The notes beneath the pieces were generated by a model. It saw only the letters and a program-made list of their open reading frames with translations. It was not told where the DNA came from and did not search any database. This document shows, piece by piece, positions 1 to 13,100 of a stretch of 64,000 nt of DNA. Within the stretch, counting starts at the first letter, position 1, and every line of letters begins with the position of its first letter. The DNA is from Pontederia crassipes (Eukaryota; Streptophyta; Magnoliopsida; Commelinales; Pontederiaceae): contig CM060195.1 in NCBI GenBank assembly GCA_030549335.1, positions 49,509,975 through 49,573,974 of the forward strand, written 5' to 3'. The translations under genes were made by a program, and so were the position numbers.

Positions 1-472
1 ATAATTTTTTTATATCGAAAAATCTGATGACCAGCTACTAATTCACATCGGAACCCATAGTTGGATCTGATATTTTTTAAAAATGTGCTTTTGGGGTTAT
101 TTTTGTGTCACTCGTGATTTTAACTCGACACAATTAACCGGCTTTTTTTTGGGTGAAACTTGGGAGATTGCGCTCGGGCAAGTATGAAATATTTTATTCT
201 GTCGTATACTTTTAATTTATTTTATGAATTGAATTTAAATACGGCTCCATTATTATGTAAGTAAAAAATATTAATTTGACGGATGAAAACAAAATTAATA
301 AGACTTATTAATTGAGTCGTTTGCAGTTGGAAAAAATAAATAGTACGAACAACGCGAGGACGCTTACGCTCGACTCGCATCCGGTGATTGCAAGTAACTG
401 CTGACCGCCGCATGTTTCCTAATAACATATATTTAAACAAAAATCGGATCCAATGGAGAATATTTTCAAATG
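1..472. other. AT-rich spacer, nothing recognised
   Basis: No ORF with coding character and no recognisable RNA gene. The last 13 bases, 460-472, are the left copy of a target-site-like duplication that flanks the next element. Confidence 0.5.
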
Positions 473-1142
473 CTGCGTTTGGTACGAAAATATCAAGAAA
501 ACTTAATTCTCGAGAATTAATTGATGTGATAAAAAAATTTGAATTGATGTTTGGATGAAAAAGTGTAATGATGAAAATTTAAAAAATTAATTTGATAGAT
601 AAATTTTAATAAGTGTTTGAATAAAAAGTAAGAACTAATAATATAATTTATTATTTTATTATTATTATTTGGATAAATTTTAGTAGGTATTTGGATAATT
701 ATTATATTATTATTTATTTGATTAAATATTTTAAATATTATTAATATTATAATTTTAAATATTATAGTAAATCTAAATATCCAAATATAATATATTTTTT
801 ATTAAAATAATTGAAATTTTTTATTATAAAAATAATTTATAATTATTATAACGTAAACTTTTAATTAATTACATTTAATAATTTATTTAATAAGATGACT
901 AATTATATTAATAAATAACTAAATTATATATACTTATATTACATAATAATTAAAGAATGGATGAAAGGAAAAAAAGGTCAAAAGTTGCGGCTGAAAAGAC
1001 GTAAAAAAGAAGAAAAAAATTCTTGCCAAAGGCAAGAACAAAGTCACGTGACGAAAACTTTTTAAAGTTCCCGTCACGTAAAGCGTTTGGGAACTTTTCG
1101 CAATGTTCTCGCGAAAAGTTCCCATCCAAACGCAACCAAAGG
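473..1142. mobile_element. AT-rich non-coding element, copy 1 of a two-copy family
   Basis: The 670-bp segment is bracketed by a perfect 13-bp direct repeat, atattttcaaatg, at 460-472 and 1143-1155. Short inverted ends tgcgtttgg and ccaaacgca lie near the borders. The inside is extremely AT-rich on the left and has a GC-richer right part around 1020-1140 with cacgtgac and gttctcgcgaaaagttccc. A diverged second copy lies near 27953-28596. It has no ORF. The class is unclear: inverted ends suggest a DNA element, but 13 bp is long for such a target duplication. Confidence 0.55.
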
Positions 1143-1155
1143 ATATTTTCAAATG

Positions 1156-2167
1156 TGATTAGCTGAACTGATAGTAGAATTGAGTATTAAATGTTCGTTG
1201 GTGTTAACAGTCATGTTTGAGTTTTGAAGTTATCACATTAGTCAGAGAATAAATAATTACTATTTTATTTTTTTAACTTTGAATTAATCGAGTGTTAATA
1301 GCATTAGACATCAGAAACTTCTCCGTAAATCCGGGCCGATAAAAAAGTTATACGTTTATCTTCTTATTTAAAAGGAAGACTTTGCGGAAGAATAAGAAAT
1401 TTTATGTGAAAGTTATTAGGTTTGAACTATACTAATATACTATCGCACCTAGTTCAATTTTATTTTGAAGATTTATTCAATCGGTTGATTATCAAATTCT
1501 TTATCCTAAAGTCTTCTCGTCTTTGCAAAAGCTGAATAAGTAATACTTTGACTATACGTTAACACAAATGTTAAGTTAACATAATGATTAGTGTGTGCAA
1601 TTACTCTTGAAACGATCAAGTTTGAATATTGGTGATTTTTTTTTCTTGCTCTGTCTACATAAAAGAAATAAATAAATATTCTTCGTGGTACTGGTTTTTT
1701 ACTATTTCTAATTATATATATAACATAAGATATAGTTTTATTATTATAATTTAATACAGTTTGCTATACATACCAGTTTTTTTTAAAAAATAGTAAAAAT
1801 AGGGTTTTTAATAGTTTTTTTACTGATCAATCCGATGTCAAAGAAATTAATCAGATGCCAAAACTAGAAAACCATTGATCAGGATGACACCTGGATCCGC
1901 TCACCTTCCTCTTCTCGGACCCCGCAGTCTCCACCATCACGTTACCCAGTTCAAGTCATGTACGCAAAAGTCCAAACACCAAACAAGCAACCAAAACAAA
2001 CTTAGAAGAAATCACAGGATAAAAGGAAAATAAAGCAACTGAAGACCAGATCGAGTTCCCCATTTCCTGTCTCCAATTTGATTCGCGTTTATTCGATTCG
2101 CGGCGGCTTATCTACGGACCCTAGTCGTCCCCTTCATCGGCCATCTCCGCCTTCCGGCATCGTCTCC
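1156..2167. other. Spacer and likely promoter/5' leader of the lyase gene
   Basis: AT-rich until about 1880, then of mixed composition up to the ATG at 2168. The transcription start cannot be fixed from sequence. An in-frame extension back to 2078 starts with TTG, not ATG, so it was not used. Confidence 0.4.
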
Positions 2168-2356
2168 ATGGACGACATCGTCGCCGGCCTCCGCGCCTCC
2201 GCCAACGCCCACCTCGCCCGCTACGAGCCTCTCGCCCTTGTCGCCGCGCCGCTCCTCGCCCTATTCCTCGCCCGCTTCCTCCACCGCCTCTCGGTTCGCA
2301 TCCAGGAGGACGGCATCAAGAACTTAGTTGTCGGCCTCCTCATGACCACTGCCAAG

Positions 2357-2393
<37 letters not shown>

Positions 2394-5300
2394 CATTTCT
2401 GTCTCTTCCTCTCTATTCCCCCGTAACTGTGTATGCTTATGACCGGATTGGTGTTGTTTCATGTAGGTTGCTACCTGTTGTGAGTGCGCACATAGAATCG
2501 GAGAAGAAAAAGGTGGGTCTTTTCCTGCAAGATTCTGTTATCTTGGAGGGCATTGATACGCTTCAGTTGTATTTAAGACGGATGGTCGAAAAGTGTCTGA
2601 TCTGAACTGCCAATGTTCAGGAAGTTCGTGTTTTGTTCATTCATTGCTTTATTCCTTTGCACGGTCGAATTTTAACTGCATTAGTTGCTCTGCTAAGTTT
2701 TTAAGAGCCCCAATGCTTAAGTTATAAGAAAAAGGTATCACTTTTTTTTTTGTTTTTTTTTTAAGTTAGGTTTCACGTGACTGGTATCGTGGTTCATAAT
2801 TGCACATGTGATATCTTTTCTACCTATAAGTTGGTGTACATATTTATTGCAGCTCACAATTACTTTCTAACAGCTAGCTCGTGATTCTGTTATTTCAAGG
2901 TTGATTTTATCTATTGATAGGTTTCATGCTTCGGAAGACTGTGATGCTTTCTCGCATAAATAAAGGATTAAAAGTTTCATCTTGTCATTTGTTCTTTCTT
3001 GTAGTATTTCGTATGATCTTTTTGCTCTTCCAAATATCATTTCAGGTTGTGGAGAAACTACAATCTGGAGGAAAGTCGAAGAAGGATGGCTGGAGAAAAG
3101 AGCTACCCAATATTGGACTAGGTAGAGAAGTTTTAAGGGAATTAGATGATGCCAAAAGCAGAGATGTGGCTTGGCAAGGCAAATGCTCGGGTACAGTGTA
3201 TGTATATGTACTTAAAGAGCTTTAGTAAATTTTCTATCGGAAGCATTCATCATCTTGGTTTCTTTCTTCTTTTTTTTCTATTGCTCATGTTGATTACTAC
3301 ACAGCTACATAGGTGGAAGCGAGTCTGAAGGCCATTTTGCTTTGACAAATGAGGCATACTCAAAGTAAGTAAGATGCCACAAGTCATATGATATCATCTT
3401 AAGAGTAAAGTTATGTTGGTCATTTAAATTGAATGCCTTGTTATTTTTGCTTTTAAATTGACCCACTTTTTGGTGGTTATAAAGTGAGCTTTCAAGTGTA
3501 GGTGAGAACAGTACTTGCTTGAATAATATATTACTCTAAGAAATACCTTGAGCCTTGAGGTTTGCCTAATTGCAATAATAGGCTGATATGATGGTAGGGT
3601 AGAAAAATCCACCCATTACCAATTATACAACTCTTACTAGATACTGTGAAACATAAACCTATAGCTAGTTATGCCATGTCAATGAAAATACAAGAACTTT
3701 GTCCACTTGCACAATGTGGCATGGCTGCATGAGTGATCTATATGACATAGGTGATTTATTACATGCCATGTTAAATATAGGGCATAATTATAAATAATGT
3801 GCAAGTGTCTCATGTGGTTATGCTGTTTAGTAAGCTTTATAATCAAATGTGCGCACCTTAAATTTTATGCAACCTTTTCTCCACGAGTAGTGAAATTTCT
3901 TACTGGTCTGATTTTGATGACCAGACTGAGCATTTATGTCATATTCCTCTTTACAGAATTTATAAAAGTAGTAACTACATAGAAAGGCACATATCCCCAA
4001 CTGCAAGGCTCCTTTGTCTAGTTCTCGCGTTATCTTCACGATAAGCAATTCTCTCATCTAGGACGATTAGCAATTACAGTAACCAATGAATCAAATTGTA
4101 CAGTTCTAGCAATGAAGACCTACCATTTCCAAGAGGGAAGGATAAATGAAAGCTTGCTATAGACTTTGATTGAATTTTAATGTATCCAACTGGGGTTCAA
4201 GTATAATACAGTTGTGGCTCCAGCTGATTGTATCTTGTATCTATTTGTCTCCATTGAACTGGTTAATAAAAGAAAAGTAGACTGTTCACTTTCCTGTATA
4301 CAACAACAACAACAAAGTCTTATCCCACTAGGTGGGGTCGGCTACATGGATCATACGACATATATTCATTGATCCATGTTCATGAGATTCGACAGGGTTT
4401 TATGCTGACTGTCGCGGCCTAACACAACGCTCCTTTATCCGGGCTTGGGACCGGCTATAAAACATAAGCGGAGTTCACTTTCCTGTATATGCGTGTGAAT
4501 TTTTCCTCAAACTTTAATGGATCGGTGACTTGTACTATTTACTATCTCTATATTTTTTTGTATGATTCCAGGTTTTCACATACAAATCCACTGCATCAAG
4601 ATGTTTTCCAAAGTGTTGCAAGATTTGAGGCTGAAGTGGTTGCTATGACGGCTACTCTTCTTGGCAGCAAAGAAAAGACATCTGGAGGACAAGTCTGTGG
4701 TAACATGACATCAGGAGGGACTGAAAGTATTTTGTTGGCTGTTAAGACATCGCGGGAATACATGAAAGCCAAAAAGGGTATCACGAAGCCTGAAATGTGA
4801 GTTGAAATTTAATTGATTCATCTAATGATTTGGAAAATTGATGAGCTGATGATATGTGTTTGTATGTATTCAACTAATAGGATAATCCCTGAATCTGCTC
4901 ATTCTGCATATGACAAAGCTGCACAATACTTCAACATTAAGTTGTGGCGTGTCCCAGTAACTAAGGAATTCACTGCTGATGTTAAAGCAATTAGGAGACA
5001 CATCAACAACAACACCATATTGGTAAACTCAGAACTTCAATGAAAAGATGTATCAGATAGTTTATTGGTGAATCACTTATGATATGTATAATTTGTTATA
5101 TTTTTATCAACTGCAAAAGTTGAAAGTTTGAGCTAGCTTTTTATCCTATTTTCTTTTGCAGGTAGTCGGGTCTGCACCAGGTTTCCCACATGGCATTGTT
5201 GATCCTATCGACGTATGTTGTATCAAATGATTTCATCTTACATCTTTACAATAGTTTTGATATAACTAATCGTATTTCCTTAAATTTCCATGTATACACA

Positions 5301-8221
5301 ACATTTAGGATATCATCACTTTTTTCCCGTGCAGGAGCTTGGAGAGTTAGCATCAAGTTATGGTGTTTGTTTGCATGTTGATCTTTGCCTTGGTGGCTTT
5401 GTTTTGCCATTTGCTCGCAAGCTTGGGTATGGAAGAATTCATTAGCTCTCCATTACAGAGTTTTTTACTATTGGTACTCAAATACATTCTTACTGATCAG
5501 TGACTAAACACACTGATATTTACCATTTGTTGACTTGGTTAGCTATGACATCTGAAAATTTCACGCATAAAGTGGTTCAGTAGTAATTGCACAATATGAT
5601 TGCACTCACTTAGCCTTCTATTACTCAAAGATACTGCAAACATAGCTTTTATATCACTTCTCCTGTTAGGCTGTATAAAGAGCCTAACCTTTTATGGGAC
5701 AATGTGATGGATTTATGGTAGTATACGATAGCATAACTCATTCCACAAGCTTGAAGCTTGTAATGGTAGACAGGGATCGACTTTTGAGGTTTCCCTCAGC
5801 AAAAGCATGCATGCAACAACAACAACAACAACAAAACCTTATCCCACTAGGTGGGGTCGGCTACGCAAAAGCATGCATGCATTATGTCAAATTAAGTTCT
5901 ATATCTTATTTCTGAAAGTACTTAAGTAACTATTCCCGATTCTTAGTAGTAAGCATAACTGTCATATGATTGTTTGTGAAGTCAAATCTGGGCGCACTGG
6001 AATTTTTTTTTTTGCGTAGATTGATGTTAATATTATTAATAACACAAGAAGTTATAATTCTGTGCAGCTATCCCATCCCAAATTTTGATTTTTCTGTCAA
6101 AGGGGTTACATCAATTTCTGCAGATGTGCACAAGTATGGATTAGCTCCGAAAGGAACTAGTGTAGTACTTTACAGAAACCATGACATCAGAAAGGTACCT
6201 ATGCAATTATCTCAAGAAGATTATAGCTAGATTTTTAGGTTGTCGAGTGCAATGGATAACAAAGATATTTCATTTTCAAGTATAAATTATCACTAGCGAC
6301 TGAAGATTGTAGTTGAAGTTAAATGTATCAGGAGACATCTCTCAAGAGAAATTGTATAGGCAACAGTCTCTTTTTCTATCATAAAATTGCATCTTATTTA
6401 TAAATTATAAATTTAGCCGACCCCACTTAGTGGGATAAGACTTTGTTGTTGTTGTTGTTGTTGTTGTTATAAATTATAAATTGATTTGTCATGTTTAGTT
6501 TGCTAACACGAAACTTGCATGCAACAATTAACTTCACAGAAACATATTTAATTACTGTATTTGAAGAACAGAGTTAAGTTCAAGGAAATTGTAATGGGAA
6601 ACTGTCAATAGGTTCATACTGTTCCATGGTCATCAATAAATTTTATGCCCTGAGATGAAAACTTAGCTTATTTTCAATGAAGAAATTCCTTCAATCTCAG
6701 GTTCTACCTCAATATATTTCATAAGAGACAATCGACAAGCTTATGCCCACTCTTCTATTGATCATCATTTGAATTGGATGCATGATACTAAGATCGGTTG
6801 AATAGTTTTAAAATTACAGTACTAATGCAATACATTCTCTTTAGTAATTACTGCATGCTACCTTTCTACTCACTCACCAGTATTGTTGATGCATTCACCC
6901 AGCACAAAGAAAGAATAGTTTGCAGGAAATTATATGGGAGAGTTAATACCTAATAATACTGCTTTTCATTCATTCTTGACGGTTTATTATACTAATACTT
7001 AGTCCATGCTTTTTGTTCGATAATATACCTCTTGCTGGTTGGGAATGTGTCATTTTCAGCACCAATTTGTTGCAGGTAAATACAGTTCGATCCATCTTAT
7101 GTCTTTTACTTTAATTGTTTAATGATTAAATGCTATCATAGATGGAATTTAAGAGGTCGAGACACGAGTACATTTACATGTTACTTATCCGGTGAATTGC
7201 ATAATTAACACCATAGTTAGAAAGAAAGCAGTGTCTCCTATGTCTCACTATATGAATGAATTTTGTATATGTAAGAACAAACAACTTTTAGACAGTAGGA
7301 AGTTATTCATTTTCTTTCTACTAGTGAGGTAACATGAATTCTGGCTACTGTTTGTCTTTTATGCACTCTAATTAGTTTCCTACTTTCTTGTTAGTCACTG
7401 AGTGGTCAGGTGGGCTATATATCTCCCCAACAATTGCTGGGAGTAGACCTGGAGGGCTGATTGCTGGAGCTTGGGCAGCTATGATGTCACTGGGGCTAAA
7501 TGGTAACGATATTAACCATATGAGTCATTCAACTGTTGACGAAGTTAAGTTTATTTCACTTATGAGTATGAAAACATTTTCCAGGATATTTGGAAAATAC
7601 AAGACAAATCATGGAAGCATCTTTGAAGATACAAAAAGGGTGAAAAGAATGTTCTTTGAGATTCTTAGATATTTGCAACATTTACAACTGTTTCCTAAAA
7701 GTTATAGCCTTCGCAGAATTGAGGAGATTCCAGAATTGTTTATCATTGGAAAGCCGCTCATGACAGTTGTGGCTTTTGGCTCCAACAGTGTTGACATATT
7801 TGAGGTCAATGACATAATGTCTTCGAAGGGGTGGCACCTAAATGCTTTGCAGAGACCTAATAGGTAGCCTTTTGCCATTCTTCTTGATCATTCTTATAGT
7901 TTGATCTGCAACACTTTAACCTTGTCCATGCATGCTTTGTGCAGCATTCATATCTGTGTCACCCTTCAGCATGTACCTGTATCTCAAGACTTCTTGAGAG
8001 ATCTTAGGGAGGCTGTAAAAACGGTGAGTTGATTAAGAAATATGAAAATATGGCAAGGCTTCCTATCCTCGAATCTTATTAAATGTTTTTTCCCTCAGGT
8101 AAAAGAGAACCCAGGTCCAATTAATGGTGGACTTGCTCCAATCTATGGTGCTGCAGGGAAGATGCCAGACCGGGGAATGGTTAAGGAGTTGTTGGTTGAA
8201 TTCATGGACGGCTCCTGCTAA
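2168..8221 (+). CDS. DPL1: Sphingosine-1-phosphate lyase, 15 exons, 536 aa
   Basis: A PLP-dependent lyase of the endoplasmic reticulum that cleaves phosphorylated sphingoid bases into a long-chain aldehyde and phosphoethanolamine, the exit step of sphingolipid breakdown. Exons: 2168-2355, 2467-2512, 3046-3197, 3305-3364, 4572-4796, 4881-5022, 5162-5212, 5335-5426, 6068-6194, 7060-7075, 7395-7502, 7585-7639, 7717-7863, 7945-8023, 8099-8221. All junctions are GT-AG and in frame. Residues 21-38 form the single N-terminal membrane anchor. The group-II decarboxylase-type core follows, with [10 protein letters not shown] in exon 5, HVDLCLGGF in exon 8 and the PLP lysine in [13 protein letters not shown], about K341. 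Length and order agree with Arabidopsis DPL1 as I recall it. Exon 10 is only 16 bp. Three SINE copies sit in introns 4, 8 and 9. The gene looks intact and converges with the VTT-protein gene. Confidence 0.95.
2361..2391. repeat. (CT)n microsatellite in lyase intron 1
   Basis: About 15 uninterrupted CT units begin five bases after the intron 1 donor. Probably length-polymorphic. Confidence 0.95.
4301..4475 (-). mobile_element. Au-like SINE, full-length copy in lyase intron 4
   Basis: On the minus strand the element ends in the conserved stretch gtgggataagactttg followed by TTG repeats, the hallmark tail of Au SINEs. The head contains the cggagtt/ttttatagcc region shared with the other complete copies. 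It is flanked by gttcactttcctgtata at 4284-4300 and again at 4473-4489, a near-exact target duplication (the first bases of the right copy overlap the element end). Confidence 0.85.
5816..5864 (-). mobile_element. 5'-truncated Au-like SINE in lyase intron 8
   Basis: Only the last ~49 bases of the SINE 3' end remain, yet a perfect 17-bp target duplication, gcaaaagcatgcatgca, brackets it at 5799-5815 and 5865-5881. The truncation therefore happened at insertion rather than by later decay. Confidence 0.85.
6414..6466 (+). mobile_element. 5'-truncated Au-like SINE in lyase intron 9
   Basis: This holds the terminal SINE segment agccgacccca...gataagactttg plus an expanded TTG tail. It is flanked by ttataaattataaatt at 6398-6413 and 6467-6482. 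As with the copy at 5816, only the 3' end was inserted. Confidence 0.85.
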
Positions 8222-9187
8222 CACCAATTTTTCACAGGAATTTGTGTTCTTTAGACATTCGTGGGAATATTGTATATGTGAGAAAAAGAAAAGAAAAGAA
8301 ATATGAATAATTGAGTTCTCCATGTTGGACTCCTTAAATAATGCTTCTGGTCTTGTAAACTGGACTCCTCCAGCAAGGGTCAACTTAAATTGAGTTTGGT
8401 TGTCTTGTGTTGTCATGAAAATTATCTTGCTTGATGCAACTCTCGCATTTTTCACTGTCGTTACAAATTTAGACGGATGACTTTTAGATGCAGCGAGATG
8501 GACTCGAGGGTCATCATTTTGGTGGGTTGGGCCAGGCTCGTCGAAAGGCTAAGCTTGGCACAAATAGGTTTATATGTAAAGAAAGAAGAGGTAGGAAATA
8601 AAATGACAAAATCATTTTTTCGGATTGAATTTTTTTTTTTAATCTACGGGTTCGAGAAATATGTTTTCGTTTACTGGTACCAAACAACGTTGCATCATAA
8701 TTCCACAGTACAACGTAGTATTTGTTTCTTCCATTTTCTTTTGATTGTTTGACTTTCTTTAGTTCGTCTTGGTTTTGATTTCATCTCTAAGTTTTTGAGT
8801 CCATTATCTTTCTTTCGGTAGTTGAATTTATTGTATATTTGAATTGTCAATTGGAGAAAAAAAAAATAGTTTTTGTGCAATAAACTTCTTGAAACAAGTA
8901 CATCCTAAAAATTAGACCAAAATATTGGAGATTGATACTTCTCCCCCCTGGTTCCACTACTTGTTAATTGTTACGACTTTTCCCCTAGATTTTGTGTGAT
9001 AGGTAGTGGTTCTTCCTTTCACATCCCTCCCATTTCCATCCTCCATGATAAATCTACCAATCTGGTGCTATGGTGAGAAGTCACACGCGAACGACAGGAG
9101 TCAGTCAAGAAGAAAAGGACCGATGTAGTTGACATTTTCCACACCCAACTGAGACACCCACAAAATAATGTTGTCATTTACCCAGAG
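8222..9187. other. Lyase 3' UTR and spacer
   Basis: 3' untranslated and intergenic DNA between two convergent genes. The likely end of the lyase transcript is within a few hundred bases of the stop. No further gene is recognised; ORFs here lack coding character. Confidence 0.4.
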
Positions 9188-9492
9188 AAAAAAAGAATCA
9201 AACAATTGATAAGGGGGTTGAATTGAACTCAAAAACTACTCGGTCCACCTGCTATCAAAGTGCCAAGACTTCAGTCTTCAATGACTGGTTTATCAACTAA
9301 TCATCTCACAGTGGCATAAATGGTAAATGTATCTATCAATTTGTTAGGGTATTTTAATAATATGAGTGTTAGGAGGATATATTGTTTAAAAAAAGAATCA
9401 AACAATTGATAAGTGGGTTGAATTGAACTCAAAAACCCTCGGTCCACCTACTATCAAAGCACCAAGACTTCAAGTCTTCAATGACTGGTTTG
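9188..9492. repeat. Direct duplication, ~105-bp unit, 200-bp spacing
   Basis: The unit at about 9188-9292 is repeated at 9388-9492 with a handful of substitutions and small indels; both begin aaaaaaagaatcaaacaatt and end caatgactggttt. The roughly 95 bp between the units is not repeated. No protein or RNA is recognised in it. Confidence 0.85.
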
Positions 9493-10102
9493 ATTTGCAG
9501 TGACATGTTTACAATTGCTGTGCAGTGTGATACCACCAATCAGGAGGAGCCTGATACTGATTTTAAACGGAGACCTGTAACCTGGAGTCTGGAGATAACA
9601 AACTGCACAATTCACATAATTATTTAATCTCCTTGTCTACATCCATCTAATAGCAAGTCTTTTAGATCACTTACATGAAAAAAATGGCGAGTAATGGCCG
9701 AACTAAATTCATACAACAAATTTCATAAAGACTGAAAATAATCATGATGCTATACAGGAAAAAAAAACGATGCTTACTAATGATAGCTATGTTTCGACAA
9801 TGTGGGATGTCACATTTGCAATAAAAAGATAATAACTGTTGGTTGTAAAAACAAGGGGACGTTGTTACAAACAGAGAGAGAGTTTTCCTGCCTTTAACAA
9901 ATGAAATAAACATTCCTCCTATAATCTTGCTCCCTCTTGTATCCCTGTTAATAAGGGAAATGAATTTGGAAAGAAAAAGAAAAAAATGTAATGTGTAATG
10001 CCCGATGCACAGCAGCTCGAAGTCAACAACCAAGAAATGCGTTAGCTTGTGTACCACCCCCTTCTGATGCCTAGGGAGGGTAAAACAACAATGACAGATG
10101 CT

Positions 10103-13100
10103 TCATTCATAAGTTCGTTTTCTCTTTAGAATTGTTGGGAATATTGAAATTGATCCAATGAGGAACAGGACCACCAAGGTCTTGAAGTCGTATAGATCTC
10201 TTAGCGACTTCAAATCTCCAAGAGCAAGGCCTGCCTGCAGATGAACAACCAAGTTAAGTTGAAGAGAGAGCACTGAGGCTAAAAATGATCTGTAAATGTA
10301 ATGCAAGCACGACAGAACAAGCATAACATATATGACACGACAAGTTAATCTAGCTTGTAACGAATCATATAGGAATAGAGATGAGATCCTTTTTAGAAGG
10401 ATAAAAGATGAGATTCTTCACTTCAAACAGATTATAACAGGCAAAATTCTTAAACTTTATGATTGAGTAATTGAGAAATAATTTAAAAAATGTTGGGTTT
10501 TCATATTAACTCCGCCTATGTTTTATAGCCGGTCCCAAACCCGGATAAAGGAGGAGGGTTGGTTAGGCCCCGACAGCCAGCGTAAAACTCTGTCGAATCT
10601 CATGAACATGGATCAACGAATGGAATGGCGTCGTATGATCCATGTAGCCGACCCCACCTAGTGGGATAAGACTTTGTTGTTGTTGTTGTTGGGTTTTCAT
10701 ATTACATTCTACATAGATTCATATGATAGACAAAAACATTAAAAACACATGGCAACTAGCAAAGCGATATGGGGAAAGAAAAATAGGAGACTTGAGAAGA
10801 AGGAAAAATATTGATTGACATCCTGTATTTAGCAATCTGGACTAATGTCATGGACATTTTCAAAAGTACATCAAAAAGCAGGAATACATGCACCAAGAGA
10901 TTTAATATAACCTGAAATATGCTCATATGAAGAGAAGAACTAATCCCTAAAGGAAGCCTCAACTTGAATAACCCTTTTAAAATTGTTGCACATATTTTAG
11001 CAATTCCCCGCCTAAAAGATGGGTGAAGTATTTGTTCCTCTATTCATTTTATTTATGTAGTCCAGTAATTTTTTAGTAGCTTCTAGATTTCCTATTGGAC
11101 TGATAACAACAAAGAAACCAAGTCGCAAAATCAGGAACTATTTCCTCTGGATGCCCAATATATTAACTAAAGGGTCTTAGTTCACAAACAACATCAACGT
11201 AACATCAGAATATCCAAGCACCAAACTGGTGGTCAGGACTATACGTGCGAAGGCAAATTCATTAACCAAGGACCCTTTAGAAACAACTTATCTGCATAAT
11301 TTATGCGGATAAGTACATATAAGAACTCCTTACAACATGTAAGCAAAATGACAGCTAAATGATAATTCAAAAGTTGTTTAAAAAAAACTAAAGGACAATT
11401 ACCTTCACAGTTATATAAGATGCTGGAATGAGACCAACCAGTGTAGCAAGAAAGAAAATATGGAAGGGTATGTTGACAATAGGAGATGCCAAATTTATGA
11501 ATGTGTTCGGCAAAGATGGAGTTATCCTCAAGAAAAGCATGTAATTTAACAAATTTTCTCTGCGCTTTCCTATCTGTATCAAGAAAATAACAGACTTCAG
11601 AAACAGCAGATAACAAATCAGTACACCAGGATGTTATCAATCACATATGGTAAAATTGTATCTTAGCAACAACAGCTACATGAAGAAGACATTAATATGA
11701 GCACGGAACAAAATTTACAACCCCATTTGTACATGTTATAAGTACCTCTCCTTGGAAATATCTCAACTTCTCAGGCCACATCCAGTTAACCAATGGCCTC
11801 CCAATCATCTTGGACAGGAAATAGCAGGATGATGCGCCAGAGGTTGCAGTAAACACAACCAAAATGATACCTTTTACAACCCCAAAAAGAGCTCCAGCCA
11901 GTAATGACAAGAATATAGTGCCAGGTATCATAAAAGTCTGCATAAAGATGTATATGGAACAATATCCTAACATAAACTGGACCTGGTAATTTCTGGCATA
12001 TACAGCGATATTATCTCTGCAAAATAGAAAAATAAAGAAATTGAGATTGGAACCAAGGTAAACAAGCTGAGAACTACTGGAACAATATGTTAGAACATAA
12101 AAAATGAACAAAGAAATCATAAGACATGAAATTGAACAGAGACTGAAAGTCTAATCTACTGCGATGACATCGAATACAAGTTAAAAGTTATTTCAGAAAA
12201 ATGAAAAGAAAAGCATCATTTGTGTGGGAAAACAAGAACTGTGGAGAATGACCTAATGACACCAGTTGAGCAGTGAGCTTTCCAGCATTAAAAGGGAATT
12301 AGAAATAGTAGGCCGTAAACAATAAGAACTAATGAGTTATCCACAGAAAAAGTTAAATAATTATGCTATCCATCTCCGAGAAAAAAATTAGCTCTTATTT
12401 CTTCCATATGGTCAATGTCCATCAAGATAGAAGTATGAAGACAAGTAACCTAGCCCCACAGTGGCCAGTAGAAGACGAGTTCATCAAACCCATGTCTCAT
12501 GCCCAAAGCATAAAATAAAAGAATGATAGTATGGAAACTAGCAGCCTTGTCTATCAATTTTAATAAATACAGAGTTTCCTATTCGCATTCTCTAAAATAG
12601 AAGAGGTCATAATGGTTGTCTTTACTTGCGATAGCAAGACGCTGCCTTCTCTTTCAAACGGTTTTGCTTTTAGAACGAGTCAAAATAATTGAATGCATTT
12701 GAACAATTCCTCAAAGTGCTAAATTTAGAGAGCATAGCAATATCTCTCTTCTAGGATGCATTGGAACAGTGATTCCCACACGAGAAGAATTAACTGAAAC
12801 AGTACATGATGTGAACATAAACATAACTATTTCCAAGGCCATGGGAAAAATTCAGCTGGAAAAAACGAAAGAAAGGGGCTCACTTGAGCACGCGCAGATC
12901 CGAGAGGTTGCGGGGGAACCGGAGGATCTTATCGTACTCGGACTCCGGCATGGTGAGGTAGATGCAGAAGATCCCGACCACGAAGACCATGAACACCGCC
13001 GACGCCGCGGCCGCCTCCCATCTCGACAGAGGGAACCTGGGGACGCCCCTGTGGGGCTTCTTCGAGCTCGGGGAGTCCTCCGCCTCCGGGGCGACGCTCT

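Noticed and set aside
2078-2167. 30-residue N-terminal extension of the lyase
   Set aside because: It begins with TTG; the ATG at 2168 gives the usual short lumenal start before the membrane helix.
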